NCBI GenBank assembly: GCA_903859705.1
Contig: CAIONQ010000123.1
Coordinates: 1-59,663, forward strand
Direction: 5' to 3'
DNA length: 59,663 nt
Source: an uncultured Chthonomonas sp.
Lineage (GTDB): Bacteria > Armatimonadota > Chthonomonadetes > Chthonomonadales > Chthonomonadaceae
Of this stretch, positions 57,996 to 59,663 are shown piece after piece. The notes below the pieces were generated by a model that saw only the letters and a program-made list of their open reading frames with translations, did not search any database and was not told where the DNA came from. The translations under genes were made by a program, and so were the position numbers. Positions within the stretch are counted from its first letter, which is position 1; each line of letters starts with the position of its first letter.

Positions 57996-59663
57996 ATGAA
58001 ACTAAAACCATTTCGAGGAATTCTCTGGCTGCTGGCCAGTGCAGCTGTACTCGCATCTCACACAGCTAGCGCCAATGTTCCAATCGCTTCCCATGGACAG
58101 GCGAGAACGGTTATTGTGCTGCAGAGTGGGGCATCGCCGGCTGAAGCGCGTGCTGCCGAGGATCTTGCTGCAACGTTGAAGCAGATAACAGGGGCGAGTA
58201 TTGACATACTTAAGGCTCCAAGACAGTTGCCTGCTGCCTGCATAATTGTTGGGCAGGGAGCCGATGCGTCCTCAGCATTTCCTGATGCAAAGTTATCTGA
58301 ACTTGAGCCAGAGCAAACTCTGATTGTTGCTCGGGGCACCAGGCTACTATTGGCTGGAGGGCACCCACGCGGCACTCAATTGGCCATCTACAGATTTCTG
58401 CAAAAAATGGCCGGGGTTCGCTGGTGGACGCCCTGGGCAAGCAGTATCCCCAATAAGCCCAGTTTTTCGGTGCCAGAAACTACGCTAACCGAAAAGCCTG
58501 CTTTTGAGTCTCGCGATCCATTCTGGTATCCGGCCTTCAACGCAGATTGGGCGGTAAGAAACTATTCCAACAGCCAGAACGCACATATCGATGAGGCACA
58601 TGGCGGTGCAATCAACTATGAAGGTTTCGTGCACACGTTTTATCCGCTGGTGCCTCCGGAACAGTACTCAGCGGCTCACCCTGAGTGGTTTGCCCTGGTA
58701 AACGGCAAACGCATTTTTGACAACGCACAGCTGTGCACAACCAATCCAGAGCTTCGAGAGCTAATCCTTCAGCACATTCGGGATCGAATAAAGGCAAACC
58801 CAGGCGCAAGTATTGTCTCGTTATCTCAAAACGACTGCTTTAATCCTTGTACTTGCCCCATCTGCAAAGCCATTGATGACGCCCAGGGCAGCTATTCCGG
58901 GACTATGCTTACGTTGGTTAACTGGGTTGCAGAGCGGATTGGCAAAGAGTATCCAAACGTTGCCATCGATACCCTTGCCTATCAGTACACGCGTAAGGCA
59001 CCGAAAGATATTAAGCCGCTTCCCAACGTCATTGTACGGCTCTGCTCCATTGAATGTAATTTTGCGGCACCACTGGCAGATGCAACCAACAAGAAGTTTG
59101 CAGAAGATATCATTGATTGGAACCGCCTGACTCAGCGCCTGTACATCTGGGACTACACCACAAACTTCTCGCACTATGTGCTGCCACATCCTAACTATTT
59201 TGTACTGGGACCTAACTTACGGTTCTTTCATGATCACGGAGCTAAAGGTGTGTTTGAGCAGGGTGCTTATCAGTCGGTTGGTTCTGAGATGTCCGAACTG
59301 CGGGCATGGGTAATTGCTCAGCTGCTATGGAACCCAAATCAAGACGATACGGCACTCATAAAAGAGTTTCTGCACGGATACTACGGCGCAGCTGCTCCCA
59401 GCATTTTCGAATACCTCCAGCTAATGGCGCACGCTACAAAGGGAATAAAGGTCGGTTGTTTTTCTGGCCCAGATGCAAAATTCCTTAATATCGATACTCT
59501 CTCAAGAGCCGAACAGCTATGGGAGGCTGCGGAAAAGAGTGTGCAGGCTGGCAGTGAACTGCAAAAGCGCGTTAAGCAGGCGCATTTGCCCGTGCTGTAT
59601 GCATTCCTGGCTCGCTGGCAGCAGTTGCGGTTGGCAGGTATTCGGGAAGGAAAGCCCTGGCCG
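57996..59663 (+). CDS. Secreted DUF4838 protein (3' truncated by the window)
   Basis: The frame runs open from ATG 57996 to the last base, 556 residues, with no stop. A signal peptide (ILWLLASAAVLASHTASA) precedes a GH67/GH20-N-like domain (EARAAEDLAATLKQITG, ACIIVGQGAD, TLIVARGTRLLLAGG, GTQLAIYRFLQKMAGVRWW). The DUF4838 core follows (HPEWFALVNGKR, NPELRELILQHI, VSLSQNDCFNPCTCPICKAI, YPNVAIDTLAYQYTRKAP, RLCSIECNF, WDYTTNF). The CTCPICKA motif is conserved in this family. DUF4838 proteins are secreted hydrolase-like proteins usually with C-terminal carbohydrate-binding parts, which here lie beyond the edge. Confidence 0.9.
   Translation, partial: MKLKPFRGILWLLASAAVLASHTASANVPIASHGQARTVIVLQSGASPAEARAAEDLAATLKQITGASIDILKAPRQLPAACIIVGQGADASSAFPDAKLSELEPEQTLIVARGTRLLLAGGHPRGTQLAIYRFLQKMAGVRWWTPWASSIPNKPSFSVPETTLTEKPAFESRDPFWYPAFNADWAVRNYSNSQNAHIDEAHGGAINYEGFVHTFYPLVPPEQYSAAHPEWFALVNGKRIFDNAQLCTTNPELRELILQHIRDRIKANPGASIVSLSQNDCFNPCTCPICKAIDDAQGSYSGTMLTLVNWVAERIGKEYPNVAIDTLAYQYTRKAPKDIKPLPNVIVRLCSIECNFAAPLADATNKKFAEDIIDWNRLTQRLYIWDYTTNFSHYVLPHPNYFVLGPNLRFFHDHGAKGVFEQGAYQSVGSEMSELRAWVIAQLLWNPNQDDTALIKEFLHGYYGAAAPSIFEYLQLMAHATKGIKVGCFSGPDAKFLNIDTLSRAEQLWEAAEKSVQAGSELQKRVKQAHLPVLYAFLARWQQLRLAGIREGKPWP

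Overview
This is an accessory-rich bacterial chromosome segment of moderate GC with about 33 intact genes, two decayed Rhs genes and many intergenic repeats. It encodes a PEP-CTERM surface protein, two sets of planctomycete-type DUF gene pairs (DUF1501 with PSCyt1/DUF1549/DUF1553, and DUF1592 with DUF1552), a DUF4838 protein, a BlaI/M56 pair, a class I lysyl-tRNA synthetase and many secreted glycoside hydrolases. GTG, TTG and apparently CTG starts are common. Together this suggests an Armatimonadota-, Planctomycetota- or Verrucomicrobiota-like saprophyte. Armatimonadota is my best guess, but no rRNA or phylogenetic marker tree is available here.

Layout. 1-5.2 kb: a gene tail, two Rhs remnants, structured palindromic repeats, two secreted proteins and a small membrane protein that may be an orphan immunity protein. 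5.36-11.43 kb: a tightly coupled five-gene plus-strand operon (membrane-anchored beta-propeller, NHL protein, ABC ATPase with a probable CTG start, permease fused to a cysteine-less redoxin domain, permease fused to TPRs). It ends at a bidirectional terminator. 11.5-15.7 kb (minus): a respiratory operon encoding a multi-helix membrane protein, a Rieske protein, a b6-type cytochrome b and a cytochrome bd-I-like subunit with a C-terminal haem c domain. 16.0-19.8 kb: a clan GH-A hydrolase coupled to a sulfatase, convergent with lysK (19.8-21.4 kb).

21.9-30.8 kb: a PEP-CTERM protein, then a GH2 enzyme, a GH110-like alpha-1,3-galactosidase, a small anchored protein and a HEAT-like protein. 30.9-34.5 kb: 36-bp tandem repeats, three palindromes over a promoter, a BlaI-type repressor and an M56 sensor protease with a duplicated ectodomain. 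34.5-35.3 kb is repeat-dense. 35.3-42.6 kb (minus): DUF1501, PSCyt1/DUF1549/DUF1553, a zinc alcohol dehydrogenase and a CehA/McbA-type metallohydrolase. 42.8-50.3 kb (plus): a GH20-N-domain hydrolase-like protein, DUF1592 with PA14, DUF1552 and a GH5 enzyme.

50.3-52.9 kb: a phosphonatase-like HAD enzyme and a TIGR03364-type flavoprotein face a divergent RidA gene. The three fit one route: amine oxidation, imine hydrolysis, then C-P cleavage of an aminophosphonate. 53.0-59.7 kb: an FAD monooxygenase, DUF2141, a diacylglycerol-kinase-family protein, a DinB-like protein, a Tat-type secreted protein, a frameshifted small secreted gene and the start of a DUF4838 protein cut by the window end.

The candidates most likely to be undescribed are the ABC/NHL/redoxin operon, the cytochrome b/Rieske/bd-I-cytochrome c operon, the M56 sensor with a duplicated non-beta-lactam ectodomain, and the repeat families whose stems vary by compensatory changes. 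No tRNA, rRNA or CRISPR array was found.
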